Assembly: GCA_019748095.1 (NCBI GenBank)
Contig: JAIEQA010000018.1
Span: forward strand, 62,001 to 126,000
Length of the DNA stretch: 64,000 nucleotides
Direction of reading: 5' to 3'
From: Caulobacteraceae bacterium
GTDB lineage: Bacteria; Pseudomonadota; Alphaproteobacteria; Caulobacterales; Caulobacteraceae
Numbering within the stretch: position 1 is the stretch's first letter; each line of letters opens with the position of its first letter. The notes beneath the pieces are model-generated. The model was given only the letters and a program-made list of their open reading frames with translations, made no database searches and was not told where the DNA came from. Below are positions 1 through 9,339 of this stretch, one piece after another. The position numbers and the translations under genes are program-made.

Positions 1-196
1 GGCCTTGCTGGACCGGCTGGCGGCGGCGGTGAAGGCGAGGGCGCTGACCGCCGGGGCAGGGGGCGACGCCTGGGCCGGGTTGTGGTCGCGCCTGACCGAT
101 CTTCCCGAGCGCGCGGCGGCGATCAATCTGGACCGCGGCGACCTGCTGGCGGCGGCCCTGGCCGACCTCGCCCGGGTCAAGGCCATGAGTCGCTGA
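1..196 (+). CDS. holB: Probable DNA polymerase III subunit delta' (3' fragment)
   Basis: Only the last ~64 codons lie in the window; the gene enters from the left edge. The visible tail has a Trp-rich helical stretch followed by an 'NLDRGDLLAAALADL' segment, which resembles the C-terminus of alphaproteobacterial delta' clamp-loader subunits. The position directly upstream of tatD also suits holB, although metG sometimes lies between them in relatives. Its TGA stop overlaps the tatD ATG by one base, indicating translational coupling. The product name is an inference from this short tail and context; the reading frame itself is secure. Confidence 0.55.
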   Translation, partial: ALLDRLAAAVKARALTAGAGGDAWAGLWSRLTDLPERAAAINLDRGDLLAAALADLARVKAMSR

Positions 197-984
197 TGCT
201 GATCGACAGCCACGTCAACCTGCACGCCCCCCAGTTCGACGAGGACCGGGACGCGGTGATCGCCCGGGCGCGGGAAGCGGGGGTCAGCCTGATGGTCGAG
301 ATCTCGGACAAGCTGTCGACCTTCGAGGCCACCCATGGGCTCGCCATGGCTCATCCCGACATCTGGTGCACCGTCGGGGTCCATCCGCACGAGGCCAAGG
401 ACCACACCAGCGTGACGGCGGATGAACTGGTGGCCCTGGCCGCCCGGCCCCGGGTGGTCGGGATCGGCGAATGTGGCCTCGACTTCCACTACGACCTCAG
501 CCCGCGCGAGACCCAGGCAGCGGTGTTCCGCGTCCATATCGAGGCCGCCCGCCGCAGCGGCCTGCCTCTGGTGGTCCATACCCGCGAGGCGGACGCGATC
601 ATGGCCGATATTCTGGAACAGGAACAGGCGAACGGCCCGTTCAGGTTCCTGATGCATTGCTACACCAGTGGCGCAGAACTGGCGAAAAAGGCAGCGAATA
701 TGGGGGCCTGGTTCTCGGTCTCCGGGATCGCCACCTTCAAGGCCGCCGAGGATGTCCGGGCGGTGATCCGCGCCATGCCGGCCGACCGGATCATTGTCGA
801 GACCGACTGTCCCTATCTGGCCCCGGTGCCGCACCGTGGCCGCCGCAATGAACCGGCCTATATCAGCCACGTTCTGCAGGCGCTGGCGGACATCCGCGGA
901 TGGTCGCTTCAGGAGGCGGAGATGCGAACGACCGAGGCCTTCTTCGCCCTGTTCGACCGGATCCCGCGCGGGAGCGGCCGGTGA
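196..984 (+). CDS. tatD: TatD family metal-dependent DNase
   Basis: A 262-residue TIM-barrel amidohydrolase of the TatD family, cytoplasmic 3'-5' DNases that need divalent metal. Visible signatures are GECGLDFHYD (metal-ligand Glu), a VHTREA His, HCYTSG and ETDCPYLAP. The start was set at the ATG overlapping the upstream stop (TGATG); a longer open frame upstream only runs through the preceding gene. The N-terminal motif reads DSHVNLH, so the second His of the usual HxH pair is Asn8. The downstream hydrolase gene starts with GTG overlapping this TGA, so three genes are coupled. Confidence 0.93.
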   Translation: MLIDSHVNLHAPQFDEDRDAVIARAREAGVSLMVEISDKLSTFEATHGLAMAHPDIWCTVGVHPHEAKDHTSVTADELVALAARPRVVGIGECGLDFHYDLSPRETQAAVFRVHIEAARRSGLPLVVHTREADAIMADILEQEQANGPFRFLMHCYTSGAELAKKAANMGAWFSVSGIATFKAAEDVRAVIRAMPADRIIVETDCPYLAPVPHRGRRNEPAYISHVLQALADIRGWSLQEAEMRTTEAFFALFDRIPRGSGR

Positions 985-1805
985 CCGGTCCGGAAACCGG
1001 GGCAGGGGCCACGCTCGAGGTCCGGCTGCTGGGTACAGGGTCATCCGGCGGGGTGCCGCGGGGTGACGGCGACTGGGGCGTGTGCGACCCGGCCGAGCCC
1101 CGCAACCGCCGCACCCGCTGCTCCCTGCTGGCCCGTCGGCAAGGCCCCGACGGCGAGACCTGTGTGCTGGTCGACACCTCGCCCGACCTGCGCGAACAGA
1201 TGCTGGCGGCGGGGGCCCGGGACGTGGACGCGGTCCTCTATACCCACGACCATGCCGACCAGACCCACGGGATCGACGATCTGCGGGTGTTCGCCTTGCG
1301 GCGCCGTCGCCGGATCCCCGCCTGGATGGACCGGCCCACGCGCTCTGCGCTCACAGCAAGATTCCCTTATATCTTTGAAAGTATAGAGGGTTATCCGGCG
1401 ATCCTCGATGTCTGTGATATCCCCCACCACGGCGAACCGTGGTCGGTCAGCGGGGGCGGGGGCCCGATCCCGGTGACCACCTTCGATCAGGGCCACGGGC
1501 CGATCCGCGCGGTCGGCTACAGACTGGGGCCCGTGGCCTATTCCAGCGACGTGTCGGATCTGGACGACGCAGCCTTCATGGCCATCTCGGGCTGCAGCCT
1601 CTGGATCGTCGACGCGCTGCGCTGGACCACGCATCCGACCCATAGCCATGTCGACCGGACCCTGGACTGGATCGCGCGCTCGGGCGTGCCACGTGCAGTC
1701 CTGACGAACCTACATCTGGATCTGGATTACAATGCTTTGGCGGCGGTTCTGCCGGCCGGAGTTGAGGTCGGATACGACGGCTGGACTGCGGTCGTGCCGC
1801 TGTGA
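981..1805 (+). CDS. PhnP-like MBL fold metallo-hydrolase
   Basis: A 274-residue metallo-beta-lactamase fold protein of the PhnP/phosphodiesterase-like group usually found beside tatD. It opens with LLGTGSSGGVPR and carries THDHADQTHG at about residues 89–98, followed by a late YSSDVSD and a THSHVDRT segment. The canonical HxHxDH motif appears as HDHADQ, with Gln for the last His. The GTG start was chosen because it overlaps the tatD TGA (GTGA). Cyclic phosphodiesterase or nuclease activity is inferred from the family; the substrate is unknown. An AT-rich patch of rare codons lies at 1353–1394. Confidence 0.85.
   Translation: MTGPETGAGATLEVRLLGTGSSGGVPRGDGDWGVCDPAEPRNRRTRCSLLARRQGPDGETCVLVDTSPDLREQMLAAGARDVDAVLYTHDHADQTHGIDDLRVFALRRRRRIPAWMDRPTRSALTARFPYIFESIEGYPAILDVCDIPHHGEPWSVSGGGGPIPVTTFDQGHGPIRAVGYRLGPVAYSSDVSDLDDAAFMAISGCSLWIVDALRWTTHPTHSHVDRTLDWIARSGVPRAVLTNLHLDLDYNALAAVLPAGVEVGYDGWTAVVPL
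1353..1394 (+). other. AT-rich rare-codon patch inside the MBL hydrolase gene
   Basis: Fourteen consecutive codons include AGA, CCT, TTT, GAA, AGT, ATA and GGT in a gene that otherwise uses G/C-ending codons. They encode the segment around RFPYIFESIEGY. The reading frame is intact, so this is a local codon anomaly rather than an error or insertion. Confidence 0.6.
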
Positions 1806-1810
1806 CCCAA

Positions 1811-1845
1811 TCCACAATTTCGCATAATATATCTTAGGCGCATTA
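1811..1845 (+). promoter_or_regulatory. AT-rich possible promoter before the PLP-enzyme gene
   Basis: The 40-base gap between the hydrolase stop and the next GTG start contains a strongly AT-rich run with a TATATC-like -10 candidate near 1827–1833, against a GC-rich background. The leader would be very short. No convincing -35 is visible, so this is a weak call. Confidence 0.3.
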
Positions 1846-2955
1846 GTGAACTCCATCTCCCAACCCGTCGTCTCGCCGCCGGTGAACCCGTCACGCAGTG
1901 ACTGGGGTGCCCGCGCGGTCCGCCGGATCGAGGCCGACTACAACCGCTCGGCCGACACCCATCTGATCCCGGTCGACATGCCGGCCCTCGCCGGAATCGC
2001 CCTGTACCTCAAGGATGAGTCCAGCCATCCGACCGGCAGTCTGAAACACCGGCTGGCCCGGTCCCTGTTTCTCTATGCCCTGTGCAACGGCTGGATCGAT
2101 GAAGGCACAACCATCGTCGAGGCCTCCAGCGGCTCCACGGCCGTGTCCGAGGCCTATTTCGCGAGGATGCTCCGGCTTCCGTTCGTCGCCGTCGTGCCGC
2201 GTTCGACGGCCCCGGAGAAGGTCGAGGCCATCGAGTTCCACGGCGGTCGCTGCCACTTCATTGACCGGCCCGGCGACGCCTATGACGAGGCCCAGAGGCT
2301 CGCGGCCAGTCTGGGCGGCCACTACATGGACCAGTTCACCTATGCCGAACGGGCCACCGACTGGCGCGGCAACAACAATATCGCCGAGTCCATCTTCGAC
2401 CAGATGAAGCGCGAACCCTGTCCCATCCCGCGGTGGGTAGTCTGCGGGGCCGGCACCGGTGGCACCTCGGCGACGATCGGGCGCTTCGTTCGTTACAATC
2501 TGCACGACACCCGGGTCTGCGTGGCTGACCCCGAGGCCTCGGTGTTTCATCGACACTGGGTCGACCGGAGGGTCCAGACGACCTCCGAAACCCCGTCCCG
2601 GATCGAGGGCATTGGTCGGGCCCGCGTCGAGCCCTCCTTCATCCCCGGCGTCATCGATCGGATGGAGGTGGTCGCGGACGTCGCCTCCATCGCCGCCGCC
2701 CGGGTACTGAGCCGCCGGCTGGGGCGTCGCTGCGGCGGCTCCACCGGCACCAATCTGTGGGCCAGCGCCGTCATCGCGTCAGAGATGGCCGCCGCGGGCG
2801 AGCGTGGGTCGATCGTCTCGATCCTGTGCGACCATGGCGATCGCTACGGCTCGACCTATTTCAACCCGGACTGGCTGGCAGCCAACGGGCTGGACGTCGC
2901 CCCCTGGGAAGCGCGGATGGAGGCCTTCTTCCGCGACGGTCGCCTCCCGGACTGA
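1846..2955 (+). CDS. PLP-dependent cysteine synthase/desulfhydrase-like protein (Cds1-type)
   Basis: A 369-residue fold-type II PLP enzyme. The Schiff-base lysine is Lys67 in HPTGSLKHR, an [13 protein letters not shown] substrate-loop motif follows at about residues 92–104, and the phosphate-binding Gly-rich loop GAGTGGTSA lies near 200. The family includes cysteine synthases; the [13 protein letters not shown] variant and overall length resemble the L-cysteine desulfhydrase group known from mycobacteria (Cds1), which would release H2S, pyruvate and ammonia. GTG start, separated from the upstream gene by 40 bases. The exact direction (synthesis or breakdown) cannot be settled from sequence. 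Confidence 0.8.
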   Translation: MNSISQPVVSPPVNPSRSDWGARAVRRIEADYNRSADTHLIPVDMPALAGIALYLKDESSHPTGSLKHRLARSLFLYALCNGWIDEGTTIVEASSGSTAVSEAYFARMLRLPFVAVVPRSTAPEKVEAIEFHGGRCHFIDRPGDAYDEAQRLAASLGGHYMDQFTYAERATDWRGNNNIAESIFDQMKREPCPIPRWVVCGAGTGGTSATIGRFVRYNLHDTRVCVADPEASVFHRHWVDRRVQTTSETPSRIEGIGRARVEPSFIPGVIDRMEVVADVASIAAARVLSRRLGRRCGGSTGTNLWASAVIASEMAAAGERGSIVSILCDHGDRYGSTYFNPDWLAANGLDVAPWEARMEAFFRDGRLPD

Positions 2956-2971
2956 ACGGCCATCCCTGCGC

Positions 2972-2986
2972 GGGGGCTATGCCCCC
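2972..2986 (+). terminator. Short GC stem-loop after the PLP-enzyme gene
   Basis: A perfect 6-bp stem (GGGGGC/GCCCCC) with a 3-base loop, 17 bases after the stop codon. No U-run follows, so it is at best a weak or factor-dependent terminator or a stabilising 3' structure. Confidence 0.35.
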
Positions 2987-3032
2987 TGCCCCGGATACCG
3001 CTATCTGGCCCGCAAACACACAAGGACCACCC

Positions 3033-3215
3033 ATGGCAGGCCTGAAGGACAAGCGCGGCTTCATCGACAAGGACCGGCTGGACCTGTCCGAACGTCAGGC
3101 CGTCGAATACTGGATGAAGCGCTGGGGCGTCACCCGCGACCAGATCACCGCCGCCCACCGCAAGGCCGGCCGCATGGTCAAGGACATCGCCGCCGAGCTC
3201 GGCAAGAAGCGCTGA
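3033..3215 (+). CDS. DUF3606 domain-containing small protein
   Basis: A 60-residue, lysine- and arginine-rich protein. It shows the DUF3606 pattern: a hydrophilic start, then YWMKRWGVTRDQITAAHRK and a final alpha-helical VKDIAAELGKK. DUF3606 proteins are small, of unknown function, and common in alpha- and betaproteobacteria. The ATG start was chosen because the domain begins immediately after it. The ATG follows an AAGGACC sequence about 6 bases upstream. It stands alone and faces the lpdA end. Confidence 0.8.
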   Translation: MAGLKDKRGFIDKDRLDLSERQAVEYWMKRWGVTRDQITAAHRKAGRMVKDIAAELGKKR

Positions 3216-3301
3216 CACCGGCCTGCGCACAGGCGTCTGGTCATCTTGACGATGTTCGACATCGACCTGGCGAGGTTGGTCGGGATTCCTGGTCGGTTTG
3301 A

Positions 3302-3322
3302 CGACGGCTCTCCCGACCGTCG
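3302..3322 (-). terminator. Stem-loop just after lpdA
   Basis: A 6-bp inverted repeat (CGACGG/CCGTCG) with a 9-base loop, starting 2 bases beyond the lpdA stop on the minus strand. The following bases are TCAAAC, so there is no clear U-tract. It may mark the end of the PDH-operon transcript. Confidence 0.4.
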
Positions 3323-3324
3323 CC

Positions 3325-4728
3325 TTACAGGTGGATCGTCCGCCCATAGGCGTCCAGCGCCGCCTCATGCATGGCTTCGGACATGGTCGGGTGCGGATAG
3401 ACGATGCCGTGGATGTCTTCCTCGGTCGCCTCCATCGTGATGGCGGTGACATAGCCCTGGATCATCTCGGTGACCTCGGCCCCGATCATGTGGGCCCCGA
3501 TCAGGGCCCCGGTCTTCGCATCGAAGATGGTCTTCACAAAGCCCTCGGTCTCCCCCGAGGCGATGGCCTTGCCGTTCACCTTGAACGGGAACCGCCCGAC
3601 CTTGACCTCGCGTTTGGCCTCGCGGGCCCCCTGCTCCGTGATCCCGACCGAGGCGACCTGGGGCTGGGCATAGGTACAGCCGGCGATCGGCGACACGACA
3701 TGCGGTGACTTGTAGCCGGCGATGACCTCGGCCGCGTGGATGCCCTCATGGCTGGCCTTGTGCGCCAGCCAGGGCGCGCCGGCACAGTCGCCGATGGCGT
3801 ACAGCCCTTTCACATTGGTCTGGCAGTGGCCGTCGATGGTGATATGGCCCCGGTCCATATTGACCCCCAGGGCCTCCAGACCGATCCCGTCGGTGTTGGC
3901 GGTGATCCCGACGGCCGAGATACAGACGTCGGCCTCCAGAACCTCGGCCTTGCCGCCCGCCTCGATCGCGACCTGGACCCCCTTCCCGCCTGTCGACACA
4001 CGGGTGACCTTGCAACCGGTCCGGAACGTCATGCCCCGCTTTTCGAAGGCCTTGCGAGCGGCGGCGGAGACCTCCTCGTCCTCGACCGGCATGATCCGGT
4101 CCAGCGCTTCCACGACGGCAACTTCAGCTCCCAGGGCCCTGTAAAAGCTTCCGAATTCAATTCCGATCGCACCGGACCCGATGACCACGATCGACTTCGG
4201 CATGAACTTCGGCGCCATGGCCTCGCGATAGGCCCAGATCCGGTCGCCGTCGGCTTCCAGTCCGATCTGGGGAATCGCCCGGGCCCGGGCCCCGACCGCC
4301 AGGATGACCGCCTTCGCCTCGACCGTGCGCGATCCGCCGGCCTTCAGGGCGATCATCACCTTCGGGGCTGCCATGCCCTTCTCCAGCTTCGCGGTCCCCT
4401 CGATGACCTCGATCCTGTTCTTCTTCATCAGGAAGCCGACGCCCTGATTCAGCTGTTTGGCCACCCCGCGCGAGCGGGCGATGATGGCGTCGAAATCAAA
4501 ACCGATCGATCCGGCCGACAGGCCGTAGTCCTTGAGGTGGCTGAGGCTTTCGTATTTCTCGCCCGACTTCAGCAGCGCCTTGGTCGGGATACAGCCCCAG
4601 TTCAGGCAGATGCCCCCCAGCGCTTCCCGCTCCACGATCGCCGTCTTCAGACCCAGCTGGCTGGCGCGGATAGCAGCGACATAGCCGCCCGGGCCGGAGC
4701 CAATGACGATGAGATCGAAGTCGGCCAA
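3325..4728 (-). CDS. lpdA: Dihydrolipoyl dehydrogenase (E3)
   Basis: A 467-residue FAD flavoprotein that reoxidises dihydrolipoyl groups with NAD+ in the pyruvate (and other 2-oxoacid) dehydrogenase complexes. Visible: the FAD dinucleotide motif GSGPGGYVAA (residues 11–20), the redox disulfide GGICLNWGCIPTK (near 38–50), the NAD-binding VVIGSGAIGIEFGSFY near 181–196, and the C-terminal HPTMSEAMHEA with the catalytic His. Last gene of the PDH cluster, 94 bases after the DUF3667 gene, preceded by a GGAGG ribosome site. The NAD-motif codons at 4136–4169 are unusually AT-rich. Confidence 0.97.
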   Translation of the reverse strand: MADFDLIVIGSGPGGYVAAIRASQLGLKTAIVEREALGGICLNWGCIPTKALLKSGEKYESLSHLKDYGLSAGSIGFDFDAIIARSRGVAKQLNQGVGFLMKKNRIEVIEGTAKLEKGMAAPKVMIALKAGGSRTVEAKAVILAVGARARAIPQIGLEADGDRIWAYREAMAPKFMPKSIVVIGSGAIGIEFGSFYRALGAEVAVVEALDRIMPVEDEEVSAAARKAFEKRGMTFRTGCKVTRVSTGGKGVQVAIEAGGKAEVLEADVCISAVGITANTDGIGLEALGVNMDRGHITIDGHCQTNVKGLYAIGDCAGAPWLAHKASHEGIHAAEVIAGYKSPHVVSPIAGCTYAQPQVASVGITEQGAREAKREVKVGRFPFKVNGKAIASGETEGFVKTIFDAKTGALIGAHMIGAEVTEMIQGYVTAITMEATEEDIHGIVYPHPTMSEAMHEAALDAYGRTIHL

Positions 4729-4822
4729 GTCGAAACCTCCGCTGGAAAGTCCCCGGGTTGTAGCGGGCGCCGCCCGGGCCGGGAAGCGGTGCGGACCCCG
4801 CCGTAACCAGCCGTGACCGGGA

Positions 4823-5779
4823 TCAGGCGGATCGGAGCCAGGTCACGAATGCACTCCAGTCGGTCACGGTCGCGAGAATGACGAGGACCGCCGGCAGGAG
4901 CACAAGGAAAACGTAGAAGGCCAGATGCAGGATGCCCCGCCACAGCGCCTGAAGAGGGCTCATGGCATAGTAGCGCGCCGCAGCGATCGTGAAATAGGCG
5001 AGGTATGGCAGCGTCAGCAGCACGGCCGACAGATTGGCCCCCCAGGCATTGAGCGCCGCCATGGCCATGGCCAGCACAAACGCCGCAGCGTGGGCCCACA
5101 TGGCGAAGATGACGTGCTCCAGAAACAGCCGCCGCCGCCCGAACAGGGGAACCAGGCCGGCCGCATACAGTGGCATCAACAGCCACAGGACATTGGGCAA
5201 CCAGCCGGAAAGGCGCTCCGCCAGCTTGGCCTGCTCGGCATTGAGGACCAACTCATACGCCATATTGGCCCGGGTCACTTCGTCTGCGGCCTCCAGCGCG
5301 CCCTTCTCGATCGCGGCGGTGACCTCCGGATCAATCGCGGGCTCAACCCGGGCCTGCAGCCAGCGGTCCTCACTGGTTGCGCCGACCACGCTGATCTCCA
5401 TGCTCTCGGGATCATAGACCGCCTGGAGTGGCTGGCCCGGTGAGTCGACCTTCCAGGTGAACTGGAACAGGGTCGTGTCGCTGAAATTGAGGACGGCCAG
5501 AAACAGGGTCGTGGCGACGATGAAGAGCTTGAGCGGGGTCACATAGAGAGAGCCCGCGCCCTCGCGATAGGCCTCCAGCAAGCGTCCCGGCCGCACCAGA
5601 AGAATCGCCAGTGTCCGGGCCGCCTTGCCGTCCAGCGGGCTGTAGGACGTCGCAACTTCAATCGCCATTTCACGCAGCGGGACAGGTTTGGCGGTGCTGT
5701 CCTGGCCGCAGCTGTGGCAGTAGCGGCCAACCAGCGCGTTCCGGCAGGCCGCGCAGATTCGACTGGCTTCCGTCTTCAT
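4823..5779 (-). CDS. DUF3667 zinc-ribbon membrane protein
   Basis: A 318-residue protein with an N-terminal zinc ribbon (Cys9, Cys12, Cys21, Cys24) and then hydrophobic segments near residues 85–100 and four more after about residue 190, giving about five membrane spans. An extended extramembrane region lies between the first and second spans. The layout matches the DUF3667 family, of unknown function. It sits 86 bases after gpx and 94 bases before lpdA on the same strand, so it may be co-transcribed with the PDH genes. A link to PDH is inference only. Confidence 0.8.
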   Translation of the reverse strand: MKTEASRICAACRNALVGRYCHSCGQDSTAKPVPLREMAIEVATSYSPLDGKAARTLAILLVRPGRLLEAYREGAGSLYVTPLKLFIVATTLFLAVLNFSDTTLFQFTWKVDSPGQPLQAVYDPESMEISVVGATSEDRWLQARVEPAIDPEVTAAIEKGALEAADEVTRANMAYELVLNAEQAKLAERLSGWLPNVLWLLMPLYAAGLVPLFGRRRLFLEHVIFAMWAHAAAFVLAMAMAALNAWGANLSAVLLTLPYLAYFTIAAARYYAMSPLQALWRGILHLAFYVFLVLLPAVLVILATVTDWSAFVTWLRSA

Positions 5780-5865
5780 TGGCCCGCGCCACCCTTTGCC
5801 GCTGTCCGGTCATCTGCCAAACGCCGCTGCCCCAGCCTCGACCTATGCCTGCAGTATCGGGGGAG

Positions 5866-6345
<480 letters not shown>

Positions 6346-6353
6346 GGCGGGCC

Positions 6354-7646
6354 TCAGGCCAGCATTGCGACGGGATCTTCGATCAGGGGCTTGAACGCCT
6401 GCAGGAACCGGGCCCCGATCGCACCGTCGACCACCCGGTGATCGCAGGTCAGGGTCACGGTCATGACCGTGGCCACCGCCAGCTGGCCGTCGCGGACCAC
6501 GGGGCGTTGCTCGCCGGCCCCGACGCTCATGATCGCCCCCTGGGGCTCATTGATGATCGAGGCGAAGGCCTTGATGCCGAACATGCCAAGGTTCGAGACA
6601 CTGAAGGTGCCGCCCTGGAACTCCTCGGGCTTCAGTTTCTTGTCGCGAGCACGTTTGGCCAGATCTTTTGACTCTACAGCGATCTGCGACAGGGACTTGG
6701 TTTCAGCTTTGAAGATGATCGGGGTGATCAGACCGCCGTCGATGGCCACGGCCATGGCGACATCGGCGTGGTGATGCATCGCGATCCCCTCGGGGCTGTA
6801 GGATGCATTGGCTTCGGGCACGGCCTTCAGGGCTAGGGCCGACGCCTTGATCACGAAGTCATTGACCGAGACCTTGATGCCCTTCGGTTCCAGCAGGGCA
6901 TTGATCCGGGCGCGCGCGGCCAGCAGGGCGTCGATCTCGCAATCGATGGTCAGCGGGAAATGGGGCACGTTCTGGATCGAGCCGACCATGCGTCGCACGA
7001 TCGCCTTGCGCATCCCGTCCAGCGGGATGAGGTCGTAGCTGCCGTCGGGGATGCCCATATCGGCCAGAGACTGGACCTTGCGGGTTTCGATGCCGGAAGA
7101 CGCTGCGGTCACAGGCGCGGCAGCCGGACGTGCGCCGCCCTTGCCGGCGGCCTCGACGTCGGCCTTCACGATCCGGCCATGCGGACCCGTGCCCTTCAGG
7201 GTCGACAGATCCAGTCCGGCTGCCTTCGCCAGCCGACGCGCCAGTGGTGACGAGAAGACGCGCTCGCCAGACTTCGCAAAAGCCGGTGTGGCCGCAGCCG
7301 GTTCCGCATTGGCAGGCGCGGTCGAAGCCGCGGCTGGTGCAGCCTTCGGCGCTTCGGCTTTCGCAGGTTCGGCGGCCTTCGGAGCCGGAGCCGGAGCCGC
7401 AGCCCCGCCCTCCGCAGCCAGGCGGGCGATCGGCGTGTTGACCTTCACATTCTCGGAGCCCTCGGCGACCAGAATCTCGGTGATCTCGCCCTCGTCGACG
7501 GCCTCGACCTCCATGGTCGCCTTGTCGGTCTCGATCTCGGCGATCACATCACCGGCCTTGACCGTGTCACCGACCTTGACGTGCCACTTGGCCAGAACAC
7601 CCTCTTCCATGGTGGGCGACAGGGCGGGCATCAGGATGTCGGTCAT
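6354..7646 (-). CDS. pdhC: Pyruvate dehydrogenase E2, dihydrolipoamide acetyltransferase
   Basis: A 430-residue E2 core subunit that transfers acetyl from lipoate to CoA. Domain order: one lipoyl domain at residues 1–75 with lipoyl Lys42 in [10 protein letters not shown]; an Ala/Pro/Lys linker; a peripheral-subunit-binding domain around 130–165 (SPLARRLAK...[11 protein letters not shown]); and a catalytic domain to the end with [11 protein letters not shown] carrying the active-site His. The start overlaps the DUF5076 gene by 4 bases. The lipoyl-coding DNA is a near copy of the one in pdhB. Codons at 6661–6716 are locally AT-rich. Confidence 0.97.
   Translation of the reverse strand: MTDILMPALSPTMEEGVLAKWHVKVGDTVKAGDVIAEIETDKATMEVEAVDEGEITEILVAEGSENVKVNTPIARLAAEGGAAAPAPAPKAAEPAKAEAPKAAPAAASTAPANAEPAAATPAFAKSGERVFSSPLARRLAKAAGLDLSTLKGTGPHGRIVKADVEAAGKGGARPAAAPVTAASSGIETRKVQSLADMGIPDGSYDLIPLDGMRKAIVRRMVGSIQNVPHFPLTIDCEIDALLAARARINALLEPKGIKVSVNDFVIKASALALKAVPEANASYSPEGIAMHHHADVAMAVAIDGGLITPIIFKAETKSLSQIAVESKDLAKRARDKKLKPEEFQGGTFSVSNLGMFGIKAFASIINEPQGAIMSVGAGEQRPVVRDGQLAVATVMTVTLTCDHRVVDGAIGARFLQAFKPLIEDPVAMLA
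7431..7646 (-). repeat. Lipoyl-domain direct repeat, copy in pdhC
   Basis: The first 72 codons of pdhC match those of pdhB (9124–9339) with only about five amino-acid differences and long runs of identical DNA, including synonymous positions. This direct repeat, about 1.7 kb from its partner, could support recombination or gene conversion. Confidence 0.85.
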
Positions 7647-7957
7647 GCTGCGCTCTCAGCTTGGGTCTCGGCCACGGTCCGGTACCCGGGCCCTTCCAGC
7701 GACTGTTTGAGGCCGGAGAGGATCAGCCGATAGGTCGCCTCTTCGTCCAGTCCCTTTTGTACATGATACACATAGGCAATGTTGCGGGCGGCGATGGCCA
7801 GAAGTTCACCATAGGTGCCCGGCTTCTCGAACGCCGGCATGATCGACATGACCGGCTCTCCCCTCGAGAACCAGAGACGCATCAGCTCGATCGCCTCGGG
7901 ATCGCTGGCGACGCTGTCGGGAACGGTCAGCTGAAACTCGGACCGATCGTTGCTCAC
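7643..7957 (-). CDS. DUF5076 domain-containing protein
   Basis: A 104-residue soluble protein of the DUF5076 family, function unknown. It has no signal peptide or membrane segment and looks helical, with a conserved-looking [17 protein letters not shown] stretch. It is sandwiched between pdhB and pdhC with 4-base overlaps on both sides, so it should be made with the PDH subunits. An accessory role with the complex is inferred from position. Codons at 7751–7783 (TAT, CAT, GTA, CAA, GGA) are untypical for the locus. Confidence 0.85.
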   Translation of the reverse strand: MSNDRSEFQLTVPDSVASDPEAIELMRLWFSRGEPVMSIMPAFEKPGTYGELLAIAARNIAYVYHVQKGLDEEATYRLILSGLKQSLEGPGYRTVAETQAESAA

Positions 7958-9339
7958 GCCATCACCTTGCGGACCGCCGCGACGATCTTGTCCACGCCCG
8001 GAAGCGACAGGACCTCAAGATTGGCGGCATAGGGCAGAGGGACGTCTTCCTGATGGACGCGCAGCGGCGGGGCATCCAGATAGTCGAAGGCGTGCTCGAT
8101 CACCCGGGCCACGACCTCTGCCCCGACGCCCATCGGCCCCCAGCCTTCCTCGGCAGAGACCAGACGGCTGGTCTTCTTCACGCTGTCGATGATCGTGTCA
8201 TGATCCAGCGGACGCAGGGTGCGCAGGTCCACGACCTCGCAGGAAATGCCCTCGGCCTCCAGTTGTTCGGCCGCCTGCAGGGCAAACCCGACCATGCGGC
8301 TGTGCGCCGTGATCGTCACGTCCGTGCCCTCACGGCGCACCTTCGCCTTGCCGATCGGGACCAGCCAGTCCTCGACGTCCGGCACATCGAACTCGATGCC
8401 GTACATCATCTCGTGCTCGAGGAAGACGACCGGGTTCGGATCGCGGATGGCCGCCTTGAGCAGGCCCTTGGCGTCGGCGGCGTCATAGGGGGCGACGACC
8501 TTCAGGCCCGGCACATGGGCGTACCAGCTGCCATAATCCTGGCTGTGCTGGGCCGCGACGCGGCTGGCCGCGCCGTTGGGTCCCCGGAACACGATGGGCG
8601 CGCGGATCTGGCCGCCCGACATATAAAGGGTCTTGGCGGCCGAATTGATGATGTGGTCGATCGCCTGCATGGCGAAGTTGAAGGTCATGAATTCGACGAT
8701 GGGCTTCAGGCCCGCCATCGCGGCCCCGACGCCGAGGCCGGCGAATCCATGCTCGGTGATCGGGGTGTCGACCACGCGACGGTCGCCGAACTCCTGCAGC
8801 AGTTCGCGGCTGACCTTGTAGGCCCCCTGGTACTGGGCGACTTCCTCGCCGATCAGGAAGACCGCCTCGTCGCGGCGCATCTCCTCGGCCATGGCGTCGC
8901 GCAGGGCGTCGCGGATGGTGGTCTTGACCATCGTGGCACCGGCCGGGATCTCGGGATCCTTCAGCCTCGGCTTCGGCGTCGGAGTGCCAGTTTCGGCGGG
9001 GGCCTTTTCGGGATCGCCGGACTTCGCCTCGGCGGCGTCCGGCTTCGCCACGGGTGCGGCGACGGAAGCGGCCTGGGTCGCCGGGGCCGAGGTTGCGCCG
9101 TCCTGGCCCGCCAGACGCGCGATCGGGGTGTTGACCTTGACGTTCTCGGAGCCCTCGGCGACCAGAATCTCGGCCACCTCGCCCTCGTCGACGGCCTCGA
9201 CCTCCATGGTCGCCTTGTCGGTCTCGATCTCGGCGATCACATCGCCGGCCTTGACCGTGTCACCGGCCTTGACGTGCCATTTGGTCAGTGTGCCCTCTTC
9301 CATCGTGGGCGATAGCGCCGGCATCAGGATGTCGGTCAC
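7954..9339 (-). CDS. pdhB: Pyruvate dehydrogenase E1 beta with N-terminal lipoyl domain
   Basis: A 461-residue protein: lipoyl domain at 1–76 (lipoyl Lys42), a Pro/Ala/Lys linker to about 135, then the E1 beta transketolase-like domain ([17 protein letters not shown]... to the end). With PdhA it decarboxylates pyruvate using thiamine diphosphate. A lipoyl domain on E1 beta is known in alphaproteobacteria and absent in E. coli. It overlaps pdhA and the DUF5076 gene by 4 bases each. The lipoyl segment is nearly identical to that of pdhC. Confidence 0.97.
   Translation of the reverse strand: MTDILMPALSPTMEEGTLTKWHVKAGDTVKAGDVIAEIETDKATMEVEAVDEGEVAEILVAEGSENVKVNTPIARLAGQDGATSAPATQAASVAAPVAKPDAAEAKSGDPEKAPAETGTPTPKPRLKDPEIPAGATMVKTTIRDALRDAMAEEMRRDEAVFLIGEEVAQYQGAYKVSRELLQEFGDRRVVDTPITEHGFAGLGVGAAMAGLKPIVEFMTFNFAMQAIDHIINSAAKTLYMSGGQIRAPIVFRGPNGAASRVAAQHSQDYGSWYAHVPGLKVVAPYDAADAKGLLKAAIRDPNPVVFLEHEMMYGIEFDVPDVEDWLVPIGKAKVRREGTDVTITAHSRMVGFALQAAEQLEAEGISCEVVDLRTLRPLDHDTIIDSVKKTSRLVSAEEGWGPMGVGAEVVARVIEHAFDYLDAPPLRVHQEDVPLPYAANLEVLSLPGVDKIVAAVRKVMA
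9124..9339 (-). repeat. Lipoyl-domain direct repeat, copy in pdhB
   Basis: Partner of the repeat at 7431–7646. The same strand and frame and high nucleotide identity suggest duplication with ongoing homogenisation. Confidence 0.85.
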
